Assembly: GCA_027858965.1 (NCBI GenBank)
Contig: JAQIBS010000025.1
Location: 1-64,000, forward strand
DNA length: 64,000 bases
Direction: 5' to 3'
Source of the DNA: Kiritimatiellia bacterium
Lineage (GTDB): Bacteria > Verrucomicrobiota > Kiritimatiellia > RFP12 > UBA1067
Shown here: one piece after another, positions 1 through 9,330 of the stretch
Layout: the number at the start of each line of letters is the position of its first letter
How positions within the stretch are numbered: position 1 is the stretch's first letter
Position numbers and translations under genes: made by a program
The notes under the pieces: generated by a model
Told to the model about the DNA's origin: nothing
Seen by the model: the letters and a program-made list of their open reading frames with translations, nothing else
Databases searched by the model: none

Positions 1-131
1 TTTGCGTCCTGCCACGTTAAGAGCGGCAACTCGATGGCCGTATCGCTCAGGAAATCATGCGCTCCAACAACAAACACTCCAAAAATCAACAATGCACAGT
101 TCAAAATTAGAATTGCTGACCTTATCCACAT
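1..131 (-). CDS. N-terminal part of a putative secreted protein (truncated by window edge)
   Basis: An ATG at 131 on the minus strand opens a frame without stop to the window edge (43 complete codons), so it is missing from the ORF track. The N-terminus starts MWIRS and continues with a hydrophobic stretch (AILILNCALLIFGVFVVGA), which looks like a signal peptide or membrane anchor. No Shine-Dalgarno sequence is obvious upstream. A perfect DnaA-box-like TTATCCACA occurs within it on the plus strand but is probably chance. Function cannot be assigned; the frame could be spurious because only 131 bases are visible. Confidence 0.4.
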   Translation of the reverse strand, partial: MWIRSAILILNCALLIFGVFVVGAHDFLSDTAIELPLLTWQDA

Positions 132-423
132 ACGAAATTACTCGTTGAAACACAGATCGCTTAGACTTTCACGAAGGGTAAAACAAACATATTTGAGTTA
201 AAACGTGTTATCGCAAAAAACAAAAAATTCGTGATAGTTTAAGTGGTTAAAATTGTTAAAAAGGTTGAAATGGTTTCCACCATCCGCCTTTATGCACCCT
301 CCCGCATTCGCGCATAAGCGGGAGAAGCGCGTCCTACAAGAATTCGGCCCCTTTACCCGCTTCAACTTTTTTAACCTTCAACCCTTTTAACCAACTCTCC
401 TATGCAACGCAAAGCGTTGTTGT
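132..423. repeat. Intergenic repeat with inverted GGTTGAAA-type arrays and hairpins
   Basis: This stretch has no gene. Bases about 212-285 carry a quasi-tandem array built on GTTAAAA/GGTTGAAAT units, and bases 361-398 carry the inverted counterpart (CAACTTTTTTAACCTTCAAC), so the arms could pair. Between them is a GC-rich hairpin-prone segment (CTCCCGCATTCGCGCATAAGCGGGAG). The whole block from the GATAGTT motif to the CTTCAAC arm is matched, in inverse orientation, at 47662-47810 after maf, and partly at 23627-23680. At 402-422 a GCAACGC-AAA-GCGTTGT hairpin precedes the 95-bp element copy E. Confidence 0.7.
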
Positions 424-519
424 CTAAAGCTGCGGTGCCTAACACACAACGGGACATTTAGAGAGGCTGGTTTCGTACATCACAAGAGCTTAGTTTTTTT
501 CGGCGGAAAGCAGCTTTAG
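424..519. repeat. 95-bp inverted-repeat element, copy E
   Basis: The element is bounded by perfect inverted 10-mers CTAAAGCTGC and GCAGCTTTAG, 96 bp overall. Its right terminus contains the galM stop codon (TAA read on the minus strand), so galM ends inside the element. A palindromic hairpin (GCAACGC-AAA-GCGTTGT) lies just left of it, the same arrangement as copy B at 23744. The interior is the most diverged of the six copies. No ORF is present. Confidence 0.7.
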
Positions 520-1637
520 TCTTTAACCGAAAACTTATAAATCGTTGTGGTCTTGTATTCCTCACCAGGCTTCAAAATAGTCGAGGGGAAGTTCTTCTGG
601 TTGGGAGAGTCAGGATAGTGTTGTGTTTCCAGACAAAGCCCGCTACGGAAAGAATAGGGTTTTCCAGACTTACCTGTAAGACAGCCGCTCAGAAAATTAC
701 CGCAGTAGAACTGAACACCAGGCTCGTCGGTATATGTTTCCATCACACGTCCGCTCTTCGGCTCACAAAGCACTGCAGCCAGGGTCATCCCACCAGTGCC
801 CTTATTCAGAACAAAGTTGTGATCATATCCATTACCATACTCCAGCTGCGTATTCTTCTGATTAATATCACGCCCGATCGGCTTGGAAGCTTTAAAATCA
901 AATGGAGTTCCCTTAACCGGACGAAACTCGCCAGTAGGGATAAGCGCGTCTGTTACAGGAGTAAAGGCATCAGCGTTGATCATCATCTCATGATCAACAA
1001 TAGACCCGGAACCTTCACCAGCCAAGTTGAAATAAGCGTGATTAGTCAGATTGACCGGAGTTGCCTTGTCGGTTGTTGCAAAATATGAAATCTTTAACTC
1101 ATTCTCATCTGTCAGAGTGTAGGTTACGGAGATATCAAGATTGCCAGGATAGCCCTCTTCACCATCATGTGACTTAAAAGTAAATACCACTGCATTAACA
1201 CCTTCAGTCTCTGCATTCCAGACCTGCTTATCAAAACCTATATTTCCACCATGCAAATGATTGACCCCGTTATTGGTTGCGAGTTCATACACCTTTCCGT
1301 CCAAAGTGAATTTGCCCTTGGCAATGCGGTTTCCGTAACGACCAACTACAGCGCCGAAGTAAGGACGATCCTGCGCATTAATATACCCTTCAACAGAGCT
1401 GTGACCAAGAATAACATCCGCCATCTTTCCGTTACGATCCGACACTTTTATCGCGGTGATACGAGCGCCATAATTGGTAAGACGCACCTCAACCCCGTTT
1501 TTATTGGTCAGACAGAATTCTTTTATCGAACTAAAATCCGATACCTTGATGCCCGAGGGAGCCTTACAGCCACAACAAGCCATCATACCTAAGACCCCTA
1601 GAAGGGCTAATTCGTTGATAATCGAAAAACTTTCCAT
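516..1637 (-). CDS. galM: Aldose 1-epimerase (galactose mutarotase), predicted lipoprotein
   Basis: The product interconverts alpha and beta anomers of galactose/glucose-type sugars. The galactose mutarotase fold is recognisable from NRIAKGKFTLDG, NNGVNHLHGG, NLTNHAYFNLAG, NGYDHNFVL and the late GLCLETQHYPDSPNQ segment that carries the catalytic Glu; the two expected His (HLHGG, NHAYFN) are present. I moved the start from 1712 to ATG 1637, preceded by AGGAGAA at 6-nt spacing. The new N-terminus is a lipobox signal (LLGVLGMMACCGC), so the enzyme is likely anchored facing the periplasm. It is monocistronic among repeats. The stop codon falls in the terminal repeat of element copy E. Length about 373 aa is normal for the secreted clade. 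Confidence 0.93.
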   Translation of the reverse strand: MESFSIINELALLGVLGMMACCGCKAPSGIKVSDFSSIKEFCLTNKNGVEVRLTNYGARITAIKVSDRNGKMADVILGHSSVEGYINAQDRPYFGAVVGRYGNRIAKGKFTLDGKVYELATNNGVNHLHGGNIGFDKQVWNAETEGVNAVVFTFKSHDGEEGYPGNLDISVTYTLTDENELKISYFATTDKATPVNLTNHAYFNLAGEGSGSIVDHEMMINADAFTPVTDALIPTGEFRPVKGTPFDFKASKPIGRDINQKNTQLEYGNGYDHNFVLNKGTGGMTLAAVLCEPKSGRVMETYTDEPGVQFYCGNFLSGCLTGKSGKPYSFRSGLCLETQHYPDSPNQKNFPSTILKPGEEYKTTTIYKFSVKD

Positions 1638-1639
1638 CT

Positions 1640-2092
1640 CTATTCTCCTATAGTAATTACACCCCTTGGGGACTGAATATATACGAGTAATTTTACCTGA
1701 GTTAATGGGCATTGTCCAATTGAATATCAGGCAAATGCTCTCACTTTTAACGCGTCCCCTACGGGAGGCACGTCCTGCACCTGATAATCCTCAACGACAC
1801 TCCAAAATTCTGGAGGGCATGCCTCTCCCGCCTATGCGCATACGCGTCAACCTAAGAGATGTTTCTCTTAACCAACCCGCGCAGCGGGTGACACACCCAT
1901 AGCCACGGGTTACAACCCGTGGAACTCAGTAAACAAAGCACATTCTAGCCCCCGCAGGGTGGCGACACAATCTTCTTCCGCACCCTGCGGGCGCTCATTA
2001 GAGGGAAACATGTTTACAGATTTGTTTATGTCCATAATTCTACATGAACGGGGAAGATAAAGTCCATGCTGAAAAACACGCAGTGTTTTCTC
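1640..2092. repeat. Hairpin-rich intergenic region between galM and the FAD oxidoreductase gene
   Basis: About 550 nt separate the two genes and I see no credible ORF (1666..1902 is low-complexity repeat read-through). The region contains several near-perfect hairpins: CCACGGGTT-ACA-ACCCGTGG at about 1896-1923, a CCGCAGGGTG/CACCCTGCGG pair at about 1950-1992, and AAAACAC-GCA-GTGTTTT at 2073-2090. The motif CGGGAGGCACGTCCTGCA near 1760 recurs as CGGGAGGCACATCCTACAA near 5029, so it belongs to a dispersed family. The hairpins could act as mRNA 3' ends or REP-like sequences; none has a clear U-tract. Confidence 0.6.
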
Positions 2093-2188
2093 CTAATGCA
2101 GCAATGCGCATCACACAACTCAACAATGAATAAAACATGATCTCGCATATCACTCAAAGCAAGTCTGGTAGCGGATCCGCTGCATTAG
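2093..2188. repeat. 95-bp inverted-repeat element, copy A
   Basis: The ends are inverted CTAATGCAGC and GCTGCATTAG, 96 bp apart. The interior shares GCATCACACAACTCAA and TCGCATATCACTCA with copies B, C and D. The right end lies one nucleotide beyond the stop codon of the FAD oxidoreductase gene. An AAAACAC-GCA-GTGTTTT hairpin abuts the left end, as in copy C. Confidence 0.8.
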
Positions 2189-2189
2189 T

Positions 2190-4991
2190 TTAATACGCCC
2201 GGATCTCAAACACCCGTGCCGATGGGTCACCATAGGTGGCCTCAACTGTCAGACGCATTTTAGAAGCAATGATCGACTCAAAAGAGTGCACGCAATGGCG
2301 TTGAATATTGTCCTTAACGAATGCCATATCCACCCATTTTCCCTCTTTCAATATTGAAATTTTATAATCCTTTACGCACTCCTTTGGAACAGGAGCGGGA
2401 GGAAAACGAGCATTCAGCTCTGTATCAAATGTAAGCTGCACACTACTGAGCTTAACCGGCTTTTGAAAATCCAGTTCAATCCACTGCGGAAAGGGCTTCT
2501 CCTGATCTGATGCCCAGCAATGTTTTTCGCTACCAACAATGCGGGCAACGCCATCGATCACGTTCGCCGGGGAGTAGTTCTCTCTGATCTGAATTCCCGG
2601 TTCCAGATAGGCGGCATACTGCTGGGAGGCAACAACTGTCCATGTCCCGCGAGAGGCACTACCATAGGCGCGACACCCTTCAACACGCGCACTCTTCTTC
2701 AACTCCCACTCCAACCCATCTTTTTTCGGAATGAAGAACCACATAAACGGATCATCAACATCCGCATTGAAAACAAACTTCACATACCTGCGTCCAGGAG
2801 CTATGGTTTTCTCAGCCACTGCAATATCCTGCTTTGATGAAAAATCCTGATTCTCAGCTGCACCGCGAAGGTGCAGTTTCACTTTAAGAGGTTTATCAGT
2901 TGTGTTTATCAGTAGAAGTCGAACAGCTCCGACCTTTTTTTCAAGTCCATTCCTGAACATTACAGCACGTTCCATGTTCAACGAATGCCGTTTAGAGTCC
3001 GACTTATAGGTGCTCTTATCAAAGAGGTCATAGTTACGAACACTGGAAGCTGACACAATAGCTTTACAGGCAAGGTCGGCAGAGTCCTCGTTTTTCATCT
3101 CCGGAATATAGCAGTCGTCTTTCAACAGCTGCTGCTGCAAAACCTTGATATGTTTCTGAGCAATATTACGCGGTGTCCATGATTGCTTGATGCATATGGC
3201 AGAGGCTGTGCCTACAGCCTGTCCCAGAACCGACAATGTTGCCTGGACCCTGACAGTTCCAAGTGCAATATGAGTCACACTCGCATGCCTCCCGGCAAAA
3301 AGAAGGTTCTCTATGTTGACTGAATAAAGAGACCGGAAAGGAATACTGTAGAGCGGAACCCGTCCATCAAAATCATAGGGGCCATCCTTACCAGAGTGAA
3401 TACCTTTAGGATTATGTACATCCAGACTCCAGCCACCGTAGCCAATACGGTCATCAAACATAGTTCCCGCCTCAGCATCCTGCTGCTTCAAAATATAATC
3501 ACCTATCAAACGCCGTGTTTCGCGGCGGGCATCAATATAGGGAACATAGGTCAGCTTATAATTTCTGGCATCATCCTTATAATCCGAGTACTGCTTGATC
3601 CAGTTCCAATAGGCAAAAACAATCCGGATCAGCTCGTCACGGGCCAGCTCCGGTTCTTCCAGATCATCAAATGTGCCGGGATGCTCCATCCACCACTGAC
3701 CACTCTGAAAACCGCGTGGCTTTCTATGAAACTGATCCGGCGGAAGTAGCTTAACCGCCCATGGCGGCATTGTGTATTCAACAGGACGTCCCTCATTCTG
3801 CGCCCGGTAACCACAGGCCAGATTACCCATCACACAGCCACTCATAGTAATTTTATCGGCAGTTTCCGGCGCAGCGCTTTCACCGAATTCGCTGCTTGCC
3901 TCGCGACCAAAACGATACTTCGCCCCGGCAAAAAATCCCACCCATCCATCACCGGTGCAATCTATAAACATCTTTGCCGTAAAACGCTTACGGACCAGCG
4001 TCAATGTATTGACAGATATAACCGATTTGATCGTAGTCTTATCTTTCATCTCCGCATCAATCACGCGGCTGTTATAAAAGACCTTGAGGTTAGGCTCTGC
4101 ATCCGCCAACTGCTGATAGGCGGCACTCATCTTATGCTGCCCGTTCTTGACGCGAATCAAATTTGCCTCTTCAACAATACCTGTCTCACGTGCATTGGGC
4201 TTAGAAACGCTGGCTCCATCGGTACCCACACCCAATTCAATACTGGAGTTGCCTCCCAATACAGGCCGGTCCTGAATCAAAGCAGTCTTTGCACCTCCCC
4301 GGGCGGCAGAGATAGCCGCAGAGCAACCGGCCGTCCCAGCACCCACCACAATCACATCAAAATCACCGCCGGCTGTTACATCCAGTGAAATTCCCGTCAG
4401 ACGGGCACGTTCCTTCTGACACTTTGCATAGTCATCCGGTGGTTGATAACCGACATCGGTTGTCAACACCAGCGCATCACAACGGGCAAATGCTCCGGTG
4501 AGATCTTTCAATGCCAGTGTGTTCTCGCCCTGCTTGAGGTTAACATCACCAACCAGCTCCCAGCCCCATTTTTCTTTTTTAGCACACCCAAGAATCTTTT
4601 CTCCCTGTTTGCCGTTAACCGCAATGCAAAACTTACCAGGTGAGTGCGCTGGAACCCAGTTCTTTGTTCGCGCCCAGACGCGCCAGCTTCCCTCCTTATC
4701 AATATTGATCTTTGTGGTAGCATCGGCAATAGGCTCACAGATGCCGACTGCCAGCAGATAAGCAGATCCCATCTTATGCACAAACTGCGTATCAAGTTTC
4801 CAAGCTCCATAGCTGTCAAAATCTTCCGCTTCCACCCAAAGATAACCGGGAACCACCATTTCGAGTTCCTGTTTCGGTTTGCGAAAACCATCAACCCCCG
4901 CGAGAGTACCTGCCACAGGCTTCTCGGCAACATCCGCACCAAAAGCCGCTGCCGTTATCATTACCATCACAATTATTTTGATACATTTCAT
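2190..4991 (-). CDS. Secreted FAD-dependent oxidoreductase with CBM-like and discoidin-like flanks
   Basis: Residues 1-18 form a signal peptide. Residues about 45-180 look like a carbohydrate-binding jelly roll (WVEAEDFDSYGAW, RVWARTKNW). From about residue 210 a PF12831-type FAD domain starts with the dinucleotide motif VIVVGAGTAGCSAAISAA, followed by GNSSIELGVGTDG and CTGDGWVGFFAGAKYRFGREA, and ends with LFAGRHASVTHIALGTVRVQ. Residues about 800-930 resemble an F5/8 type C (discoidin) domain (NVIDGVARIVG, WIELDFQKPVKLSSVQL). This architecture is common in PVC glycan-degradation loci, but the substrate is unknown; oxidation of a polysaccharide or oligosaccharide is an inference. The start has AAGGA seven bases upstream. 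A helicase gene lies upstream on the same strand (70-nt gap) and element copy A follows the stop. Confidence 0.88.
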   Translation of the reverse strand: MKCIKIIVMVMITAAAFGADVAEKPVAGTLAGVDGFRKPKQELEMVVPGYLWVEAEDFDSYGAWKLDTQFVHKMGSAYLLAVGICEPIADATTKINIDKEGSWRVWARTKNWVPAHSPGKFCIAVNGKQGEKILGCAKKEKWGWELVGDVNLKQGENTLALKDLTGAFARCDALVLTTDVGYQPPDDYAKCQKERARLTGISLDVTAGGDFDVIVVGAGTAGCSAAISAARGGAKTALIQDRPVLGGNSSIELGVGTDGASVSKPNARETGIVEEANLIRVKNGQHKMSAAYQQLADAEPNLKVFYNSRVIDAEMKDKTTIKSVISVNTLTLVRKRFTAKMFIDCTGDGWVGFFAGAKYRFGREASSEFGESAAPETADKITMSGCVMGNLACGYRAQNEGRPVEYTMPPWAVKLLPPDQFHRKPRGFQSGQWWMEHPGTFDDLEEPELARDELIRIVFAYWNWIKQYSDYKDDARNYKLTYVPYIDARRETRRLIGDYILKQQDAEAGTMFDDRIGYGGWSLDVHNPKGIHSGKDGPYDFDGRVPLYSIPFRSLYSVNIENLLFAGRHASVTHIALGTVRVQATLSVLGQAVGTASAICIKQSWTPRNIAQKHIKVLQQQLLKDDCYIPEMKNEDSADLACKAIVSASSVRNYDLFDKSTYKSDSKRHSLNMERAVMFRNGLEKKVGAVRLLLINTTDKPLKVKLHLRGAAENQDFSSKQDIAVAEKTIAPGRRYVKFVFNADVDDPFMWFFIPKKDGLEWELKKSARVEGCRAYGSASRGTWTVVASQQYAAYLEPGIQIRENYSPANVIDGVARIVGSEKHCWASDQEKPFPQWIELDFQKPVKLSSVQLTFDTELNARFPPAPVPKECVKDYKISILKEGKWVDMAFVKDNIQRHCVHSFESIIASKMRLTVEATYGDPSARVFEIRAY

Positions 4992-5060
4992 ACTTTATTC
5001 CTTTTTTCCTTAAATACGCGACCCCTCCGGGAGGCACATCCTACAACTAACTCGTTTATC

Positions 5061-6995
5061 CTAGTACTGCATCCCATGACGTGTACGAACCATCTCCGGC
5101 GGTATCTCCTGAATGAACCGCGAGGGTTTGCAATACAGCACACCCCCATCACGCATGCGACGCATGCGGGGTGACATCAAAGCCAGTTCATTCATGGCAC
5201 GGGTAACAGCCACATAAAAGAGACGTCGCTCCTCGCGATCATCCTCATTTTCACCAATGGCCCGGGCAGAAGGAAACATTCCCTCGGCGGTCCACACAAT
5301 AAAGACCACCGGCCACTCCAGCCCCTTGGCCTGATGCACCGTGCTGAGATGAATCTTATCCTCATCGCTGCGGGCATCTACATCAAACTGATGATCAATA
5401 TTAGTCAGAAGTGCCACCTCCTGCAAAAAATCTTCAAGCTTATGCGCTTTCATGATCTGCAATGCCAACTCGTCGATATCTTCTTCGCGCTTCTCGGCAT
5501 TATCATAGGTACGATAAAGATGATCCTTATAAAAGGCCTCACAAAATCCTTTGATAACCTCACCGCCAACCTCTGAAACACTCTGCGCATAGCTTATCTC
5601 GAGGAAATCATTAATTGCCTCCCACTGCTTAAGAGCAGCAGGGCGCAAACTTTTCAACAGAATCTCCCTTTGATCGGCATCACCTAATTCAAAAGAGCCA
5701 CCCAGCTTCTTCCACAGACGTTCGGCGGTCTTTTTTCCCACGCCACTCAACAAACAGATTAAACGGGAAAAAGCAATAAAATCACGCTTGTTGATGATCA
5801 ATTGCAACAGAGATAAAACATCCTTAATGTGTGCCTGTTCAAACACACTGATGCCTGATGTAATAGAGTATGGTATGCCATTGCGGCCCAGAATCATCTG
5901 CATCTCAATAGAGTGAAAATGCGCACGGTAGAGAATCACCATTTCGTTGAGCTTATAACCATCCTCCTGATAACGGTGAATCATAGAGAGAACACTCATG
6001 GACTGCTCATCTCCATCGCGCACAAAACAAACCTGTGGCTTATTTCTTGAGGGTCTGGTAGGACGCAAGGTCTTTTGAAACTGCTCCGGGTTACCTTTAA
6101 TGCTCTCATTGGCCACATCCAGAATTTCAGGCACGCTGCGATAGTTCTGCTCCAATTTTACGATCTTGCAATCCTGCCAACGATCAGGAAAATTCATGAT
6201 GTTTTTAAAATCCGCTCCACGCCAGGAGTAGATGCACTGAAAATCGTCACCCACCGCCATCACATTCCGATTTCCGGCGGCTAAAATATCAACAATTTCA
6301 GCCTGAATCATATTGGTGTCCTGATACTCATCCACCAGCACATGCTTAAACTGTTTTTGATAATGTGCGCGGACATCTGGACACTCTTTCAAAAGACGCA
6401 AGCCATTCACCAGCAGGTCATCAAAGTCCATGACCTCCATTTCGCGTTTACGTTTTCCATAGAGATTAACAACTTCCACAGCATCGCCCTTCATATCATC
6501 GGGGATACCGGCGGCATCTTCAACAATCTCATCAATATCTTTAGACGAGTTGGCCGCTTCGCTGATCCATGATCCGACAATATCCTTTTTAGGGAACTCC
6601 TTCACATCGGAGACACACTCTTTGATACAGCTGTCGATTAGAGAGCGCGAGTCATCCTGATCCATAATCCGGAACCAGGGCTTATAAGCCAGCTTGTGGC
6701 CGAAACGACGCAGAAAACGGTTGCAGATATGATGAAAGGTTCCGCTCCAGAGTTCGCCGACACTGCCACCGGATATCTCACGCGCCCTCTCAAGCATCTC
6801 ACTGGCCGCACGGTTGGTGAATGTCAGAAGGAGAATGTTCTCAGGATCAACCCCCTTCTCCATAAGATAGGCAACCCGGTAAACCAGAGTACGGGTCTTG
6901 CCGGTACCAGCAGCGGCCAGCACCAACAGAGGTCCATCATTGGCTGTGGAAGCCTCACACTGCTCTTCATTCAAAAGTTTCGCAAAATCAATCAT
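5061..6995 (-). CDS. UvrD/Rep/PcrA-type superfamily 1A DNA helicase
   Basis: This is an ATP-dependent 3'-5' DNA helicase. SF1A motifs are in order: Q-motif LNEEQCEA, Walker A AAAGTGKTRTL, motif Ia TFTNRAASEM, Walker B VLVDEYQDTN, motif III VGDDFQCIYSWRGAD, motif IV LEQNYRS, motif V VHQAKGLEWPVVF and motif VI EERRLFYVAVTRA. At 644 aa it is slightly shorter than typical UvrD/PcrA (about 720) and lacks a long C-terminal Tudor-like tail; whether it is UvrD, PcrA or Rep cannot be settled by eye. The ATG at 6995 has no clear Shine-Dalgarno. The C-terminal coding end runs into a CGGGAGGCACATCCTACAA dispersed motif region downstream. Confidence 0.93.
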   Translation of the reverse strand: MIDFAKLLNEEQCEASTANDGPLLVLAAAGTGKTRTLVYRVAYLMEKGVDPENILLLTFTNRAASEMLERAREISGGSVGELWSGTFHHICNRFLRRFGHKLAYKPWFRIMDQDDSRSLIDSCIKECVSDVKEFPKKDIVGSWISEAANSSKDIDEIVEDAAGIPDDMKGDAVEVVNLYGKRKREMEVMDFDDLLVNGLRLLKECPDVRAHYQKQFKHVLVDEYQDTNMIQAEIVDILAAGNRNVMAVGDDFQCIYSWRGADFKNIMNFPDRWQDCKIVKLEQNYRSVPEILDVANESIKGNPEQFQKTLRPTRPSRNKPQVCFVRDGDEQSMSVLSMIHRYQEDGYKLNEMVILYRAHFHSIEMQMILGRNGIPYSITSGISVFEQAHIKDVLSLLQLIINKRDFIAFSRLICLLSGVGKKTAERLWKKLGGSFELGDADQREILLKSLRPAALKQWEAINDFLEISYAQSVSEVGGEVIKGFCEAFYKDHLYRTYDNAEKREEDIDELALQIMKAHKLEDFLQEVALLTNIDHQFDVDARSDEDKIHLSTVHQAKGLEWPVVFIVWTAEGMFPSARAIGENEDDREERRLFYVAVTRAMNELALMSPRMRRMRDGGVLYCKPSRFIQEIPPEMVRTRHGMQY

Positions 6996-7172
6996 TCAAT
7001 AATTCCAGATTTACATATAGTTAAGGGGGAAATTGTGATTGTAATGATATCATGGACGGTGAATTTATTGAACCACGAATAACACGAATTACAGGAATGA
7101 TAATTTCTTTGGATTTTCCCGCCGGTCGCGGCTAATTTTCTGCATTACTGATGAAAGCATCTGAAATTGCTG

Positions 7173-7922
7173 CTAAATTGTGTGATCCGTCAGACGCGCA
7201 ACCAGATCCTTGAAACGGCCACGCAGAATTGACAGGTCGGAATCAACTGCCTGAACCGAAAACCCTTTTACCTTGAGGGCCTCCACCTCGGTGTCGTTCC
7301 GATTTAACAAACCTGCCTGCCTGCCATTTACAGCCGCTGCCTTGGCAACAGTTTCAAGACACTCCTCATAACTAAGAGAAGATTCAAAAGCCTTAAGATC
7401 AAGATTGAGATCGGCGGGTCCTACAAACAACACATCCACTCCATCCACCGCTGCAATTTCGTACACATTAGAGACCGCCTGAGCACTCTCGATCTGAGTA
7501 AAAATCAACGGATCAACCGAGGAACCTGAAAGATCAAAGCCGTAATCGCAGGCACGGACCGAACGCGAGTACCCACGCATACCGCGCGGAGGAAAACGTG
7601 AAGCTCTCACGACAGCCTGTGCCTGTTCCGCAGTGTCGACATGAGGCACCATTATGCCGTCTGCTCCCCAATCAAGCACTCGCTGAATAAGGTCAGAATG
7701 CGGCGCACCAATGCGGACAATCACTGCGGTGGGTGTGCCGCGTAACGCTTGCAGTACCTGAAAAAGTGCCGACTCTCCAACGGCTCCATGTTCAAGATCG
7801 ATAAGCAGCCAGTCAAAGCCGCATAGTCCGGCAAGTTCGGCAATCACGGGTGATCCCATTGAAAGCCATGTACCAAGTTGAAAACTGTTGGAACGAAATT
7901 TCTCAAGTGTATTTATATTCAT
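7173..7922 (-). CDS. HpcH/HpaI family class II aldolase
   Basis: The family (HpaI, GarL, RhmA) cleaves 2-keto-3-deoxy or 4-hydroxy-2-oxo acids to pyruvate and an aldehyde with a divalent metal. Family signatures are GTWLSMGSPVIAELAG, DWLLIDLEHGAVGE, RIGAPHSDLIQRVLDWGADGIMVPHVDT, RFPPRGMRGYSRS and IFTQIESAQAVSNVYEIAAVDGVDVLFVGPADL; the metal-binding Glu and Asp sit in the last two, and an Arg (RIG) in the third. Length 249 aa is normal. The start ATG follows AAAGGACTTAAAA. It is the last gene of the minus-strand locus that starts at 21.6 kb, 164 nt after the APH-fold kinase gene, suggesting cleavage of a phosphorylated or free ketodeoxy sugar acid. The exact substrate is unknown. Confidence 0.9.
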   Translation of the reverse strand: MNINTLEKFRSNSFQLGTWLSMGSPVIAELAGLCGFDWLLIDLEHGAVGESALFQVLQALRGTPTAVIVRIGAPHSDLIQRVLDWGADGIMVPHVDTAEQAQAVVRASRFPPRGMRGYSRSVRACDYGFDLSGSSVDPLIFTQIESAQAVSNVYEIAAVDGVDVLFVGPADLNLDLKAFESSLSYEECLETVAKAAAVNGRQAGLLNRNDTEVEALKVKGFSVQAVDSDLSILRGRFKDLVARLTDHTI

Positions 7923-8086
7923 TTTTAAGTCCTTTGTTAAAAAATATCACAAGCATCCATCAGTCTTCGCCCACAGAGCGGGGCTACGCCCAGACAAGAA
8001 GGATGCAGGAGTTCAGGTGTTTAGACTGTTAGGCATTTAGCAACTCTCTTTGTGTTCTTTGTGCTCTTTCGTGGATAATATTTTTT

Positions 8087-9199
8087 TTATTTCAAAATTG
8101 AAAGATTACAATTTTCAGTAAGCCCACGTAAAGCGATCTGAATTCTCGCACGGGTAAAGCTCTCGAGGTCGGAACCATTGCTGCCGGAACCGATCAGATA
8201 AAACTGATCACCACGGGTGAAATACTCGGCACCGATACGGATCACAGCTTTGACCAGCATATTGCGCAGCAAATGCAGCCAGAACCTACGCATATAGTTT
8301 TCCGGTAAAGATCGCACCTCGGAGTAACCAGCGAATGCGTATTCCAACACGGGAGCATCATAAAAACACGCCAGCAGGGAGAGATCGTCCATCGGATCAC
8401 CGGAAATTGTATCATCCCAATCAATAAAGGCCTCAACTCGATCACAGCTGCCGAGAATATTCCACAATGCAAAATCTTTATGAACAAGACACCCCTGCTC
8501 CAAATCAAGCAAAACATCCTGATGGGCAATAGCCGCAGAGATGGCATCAGTTTCAGATTCCGAAAGAAAACTACGGGATTTTAAAAAATCAAGATGACGC
8601 TGAAGGTTAAGCAGAAAATAACTGCGGTAAAAGCTGTGAACTCCCCTCAGTCGCTTTTCCGTATGCGCTTCAGATGCACTGAAAGGCCCGAAGCCTGACG
8701 GTTTAAGCTCCTGCCAGCGGGCTATAGATGCACCTAGTGAACGTCCGATGCTTCCCCATACGAGATCGCCCTTCTTTGCATGAAAATTCAAATCGGCATA
8801 CGGAATGTATTCCAGCACCTGCCAGGCAAAAGGAGTTTGTGTACGATCACAGTCACAGGCCAGAACGCGTGGAACGGGAATGTCAAAACGAAGCAGTTCG
8901 GAGTAAACAAGAGATTCAACATCGAAATAATTGTCGTTCTCTGGACCATCTTCCGTACGTACAAAAGCTTCAAATGCGTCTATAGTCAACTTGAAGGTAC
9001 GATGATTACCTTGTCCGTTAGCCGGTGAAAGAGAGATCGATAGTCCCGAAAAATATTGTTTGAGCACAGGAAGAAGCTGATCTGCTATGGCATTTTCCCG
9101 ACCTTGCGCCTCGTCAGTACCATGAAAGGCAGCTGCCCGGTCACATTTCCAATAGTAAATATCGGTACGATCTTGAGATATGGGTGATGATATAGTCAT
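8087..9199 (-). CDS. Aminoglycoside phosphotransferase-fold (APH/choline kinase-like) small-molecule kinase
   Basis: A PF01636-type kinase. The catalytic loop reads LVHKDFALWNIL (the HxDxxxxN motif) and the magnesium-binding DxD-type loop reads AFIDWDDTISGDPMDDL. An N-lobe with a bipartite nucleotide-binding region (RTFKLTIDAFEAFVRTED, LRFDIPVPRVLACDCD) precedes. Context argues against antibiotic resistance: it lies between a BASS transporter gene and an HpcH/HpaI aldolase gene in a catabolic cluster, so phosphorylation of an imported sugar or sugar acid is the more likely job (inference). The ATG at 9199 lacks a strong Shine-Dalgarno. A long hairpin with TGTAGGCC ends lies between this gene and the upstream symporter gene. 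Confidence 0.8.
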   Translation of the reverse strand: MTISSPISQDRTDIYYWKCDRAAAFHGTDEAQGRENAIADQLLPVLKQYFSGLSISLSPANGQGNHRTFKLTIDAFEAFVRTEDGPENDNYFDVESLVYSELLRFDIPVPRVLACDCDRTQTPFAWQVLEYIPYADLNFHAKKGDLVWGSIGRSLGASIARWQELKPSGFGPFSASEAHTEKRLRGVHSFYRSYFLLNLQRHLDFLKSRSFLSESETDAISAAIAHQDVLLDLEQGCLVHKDFALWNILGSCDRVEAFIDWDDTISGDPMDDLSLLACFYDAPVLEYAFAGYSEVRSLPENYMRRFWLHLLRNMLVKAVIRIGAEYFTRGDQFYLIGSGSNGSDLESFTRARIQIALRGLTENCNLSILK

Positions 9200-9230
9200 A
9201 ATTTAATTCTACAATTCTGATAAATACACC

Positions 9231-9330
9231 TGTAGGCCGGGTGCCCCACCCGGCGAAACCAACGTCCGGTGAGGGCACCGGGCCTACAGACCCGGCCCTG
9301 CGGGATTTTTAAGGACCAATCCCGTAGGAT
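9231..9330. repeat. Long GC-rich hairpins between symporter and kinase genes
   Basis: A TGTAGGCCGGGTGCCC arm pairs imperfectly with GGGCACCGGGCCTACA about 30 nt later, and a second stem (CCTACGGGATT / AATCCCGCAGG on the minus strand) lies directly after the symporter stop codon. These may stabilise or end the upstream transcript; there is no strong U-tract. Similar GTAGG-type palindromes occur near 37739. Confidence 0.55.

Noticed and set aside
1666-1902. 78-aa plus-strand ORF between galM and the FAD oxidoreductase gene
   Set aside because: It translates hairpin and REP-like repeats; composition and lack of start signals argue against coding.
8087-9199. Aminoglycoside resistance gene
   Set aside because: The kinase has the APH fold motifs, but its catabolic neighbourhood and the breadth of the family make antibiotic phosphorylation unlikely.
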